A program made the position numbers and the translations under genes. This document shows, in pieces, positions 61,762-64,000 of a DNA stretch of 64,000 nucleotides (the first letter of the stretch is position 1; the number at the start of each line of letters is the position of its first letter). The DNA is from Pantoea eucrina (lineage in GTDB: Bacteria; Pseudomonadota; Gammaproteobacteria; Enterobacterales; Enterobacteriaceae): the NCBI RefSeq assembly GCF_002095385.1, contig NZ_MIPP01000014.1, forward strand, positions 16,291 to 80,290. Reading direction: 5' to 3'. The notes beneath the pieces are model-generated. The model was not told the origin of the DNA. It saw only the letters and a program-made list of their open reading frames with translations, and did no database searches.

Positions 61762-61817
61762 GGCCTCGGGACAGAATCTGGGCGGAGCAGGGAGAGGGCG
61801 GAAGTGCCATGATTAAC

Positions 61818-61844
61818 TTATCGGCAGGGCGCGCGAAAAATGAA
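61818..61844 (-). promoter_or_regulatory. Possible sigma-28 promoter of cheV
   Basis: Perfect -10 GCCGATAA on the minus strand (61825-61818), but the -35 15 bp upstream reads TTCA, not TAAA. About 55 bp before the cheV start. Confidence 0.5.
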
Positions 61845-61899
61845 GGGAGAAGGGGAAGATTTAGCGCAAGGGCGCGATCGCCCTCACGCTATGGCCATA

Positions 61900-63278
<1,379 letters not shown>

Positions 63279-63648
63279 AAAGATGTCTCAGATAGGAGGG
63301 AAGATAACGCGGCCAGTCTGGCAGAAAGCCACGCGGGCAGCAACGGTAATTCGCCTGATGCATACGGCCGGAGAGAGAACAAAAGCCTGTCCCGCACCAG
63401 GGGGCTTATTGTTGCAAAGTTTTAATAAGTTATTATCCGTAACGATCCTTTGGCGTATAAAAATCACTCAGCAAATAAGGAGATTAACGCTTTTAGTGCA
63501 TTTTTCAGCGGCAATTTAAGATAAATTTCCCCCGGGTCAGGCTTATATATTACGCAGCATAAGGAAATTCTTATTAAAAACCCTTGTTGTTCTGATCTAT
63601 ATTGAGCGCGCCATTTGGCGAACGAATTTACTTCAGAGGTCAATTTCA
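63279..63648. other. 370-bp intergenic region
   Basis: No convincing gene. The part near 63410-63480 is AT-rich and contains AATAAGGAGATTAAC, which looks like a ribosome-binding site but leads to no real frame. A possible promoter for the next gene is TTGTTC (63590-63595), 17 bp, CGCGCC (weak). An open frame on the minus strand at 63464-63649 has no support. Confidence 0.4.
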
Positions 63649-63846
63649 TTGAGTCATAGTCTCCAGGGACATAGCGAAGACATTCTGAAAATCGTCGGCC
63701 GCGCCGTATTAACGCTGCACCTTCATGGAGAAGCTTTATCCTCTGATAAAGTCAGCTCAATGATCGCCTGTTATGCGGAAGAAGAGCCAGTCAGTGACGA
63801 TGATCATCAGCGCCTCTACGCGCTGGCAATTCAGATGTTGTCGTAA
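63649..63846 (+). CDS. YmgB/AriR-like biofilm and acid-resistance regulator
   Basis: 65 residues from TTG 63649, with AGAGGT 8 nt upstream. ILKIVGRAVLTLHLHGEALSSDKVSSMI and the following helix resemble the second half of E. coli AriR ([25 protein letters not shown]). The family consists of small helical dimeric regulators acting in biofilm and acid-stress control. It is shorter than AriR (88). No other start fits the ribosome-binding site. Confidence 0.6.
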   Translation: MSHSLQGHSEDILKIVGRAVLTLHLHGEALSSDKVSSMIACYAEEEPVSDDDHQRLYALAIQMLS

Positions 63847-63886
63847 AACGCTATGCAGCGGCGGGTGTCGCCGGTTAGTAAGACAA

Positions 63887-63912
63887 AAGCCTCCAGCCGG
63901 AGGCTTTTTTGT
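63887..63912 (+). terminator. Terminator after the YmgB-like gene
   Basis: AAGCCTCC-AGCC-GGAGGCTT followed by six T. The last 88 bases of the window are GC-rich and too short to assign. Confidence 0.92.
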
Positions 63913-64000
63913 TTTTGGGCTGGGCGCTAAGCGGCGCGGTGCTGTGCGCGGCACCGGAGGGGTTCCGCCCGCCAGGCTTCTGGCAGTTTCAGCGGCACCT

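Noticed and set aside
63464..63649. 61-codon minus-strand open frame upstream of the YmgB-like gene
   Set aside because: Covers an AT-rich promoter-like region and shows no protein features.

Overview
The window comes from an enterobacterial chromosome, most likely Erwiniaceae (Pantoea/Erwinia-like). The gene order gpt-frsA-crl-phoE-proB-proA-thrW is the one known from Escherichia and Salmonella, while the protein sequences are clearly diverged from E. coli. The right flank carries flagellin, chemotaxis, sdaC and dbpA genes in an order that is not the E. coli one. The genus is an inference.

Region by region. (1) 1-6264: core genes gpt, frsA, crl, phoE (with a Pho box) and the proBA operon. 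(2) 6561-11264: a compact lambdoid remnant between proA and tRNA-Thr. It holds a LexA/CI-type repressor with operator repeats at its start and end, a promoter, a P22-like nut site, a short protein with a P22-N-like arginine-rich motif, a lysozyme-holin-Rz/Rz1 lysis cassette and a beta-helix tailspike-like gene. It has no integrase, replication or virion genes. (3) 11374-11449: tRNA-Thr(CGU), thrW. (4) 11404-50802: a 39.4-kb P22-like prophage inserted in thrW and bounded by 51-bp direct repeats. Its left arm (int, xis, dam-like, ead-like genes, ssb, erf, N) reads leftward. The immunity region has CI, Cro and CII, three operators on each side, and nutL and nutR. The right arm has ParB-like, O with lambda-type iterons, P, the nin region and a presumed Q. 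A second lysis cassette (holin, GH19 endolysin, Rz/Rz1) follows. The P22-order morphogenesis genes are terS, terL, portal, scaffold, coat, gp4, gp10, gp26, gp14, gp7, gp20, gp16 and tailspike. The end carries a GtrC-like membrane protein and a LexA-controlled two-gene operon encoding a UmuD'-like protein. (5) 50934-64000: chromosomal genes: a flagellin with a sigma-28 promoter, GT2-flippase-GT2, sdaC, an MCP and cheV (both with sigma-28-like promoters), dbpA and a YmgB-like gene.

How the parts work together. In the prophage CI should hold PL and PR through the six operators. After SOS cleavage, N loaded at nutL and nutR would carry polymerase through the terminators visible inside the left operon. 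The remnant keeps the PL-nut-N part of this circuit, but its N operon leads straight into lysis genes and a spike instead of recombination genes. It therefore looks like a repressor-controlled lysis module.

Quality caveat: six genes (frsA, the remnant spike twice, coat, fliC, dbpA) are each restored by adding back one base, generally in a short homopolymer. I read most of these as sequencing or assembly deletions rather than real gene decay.
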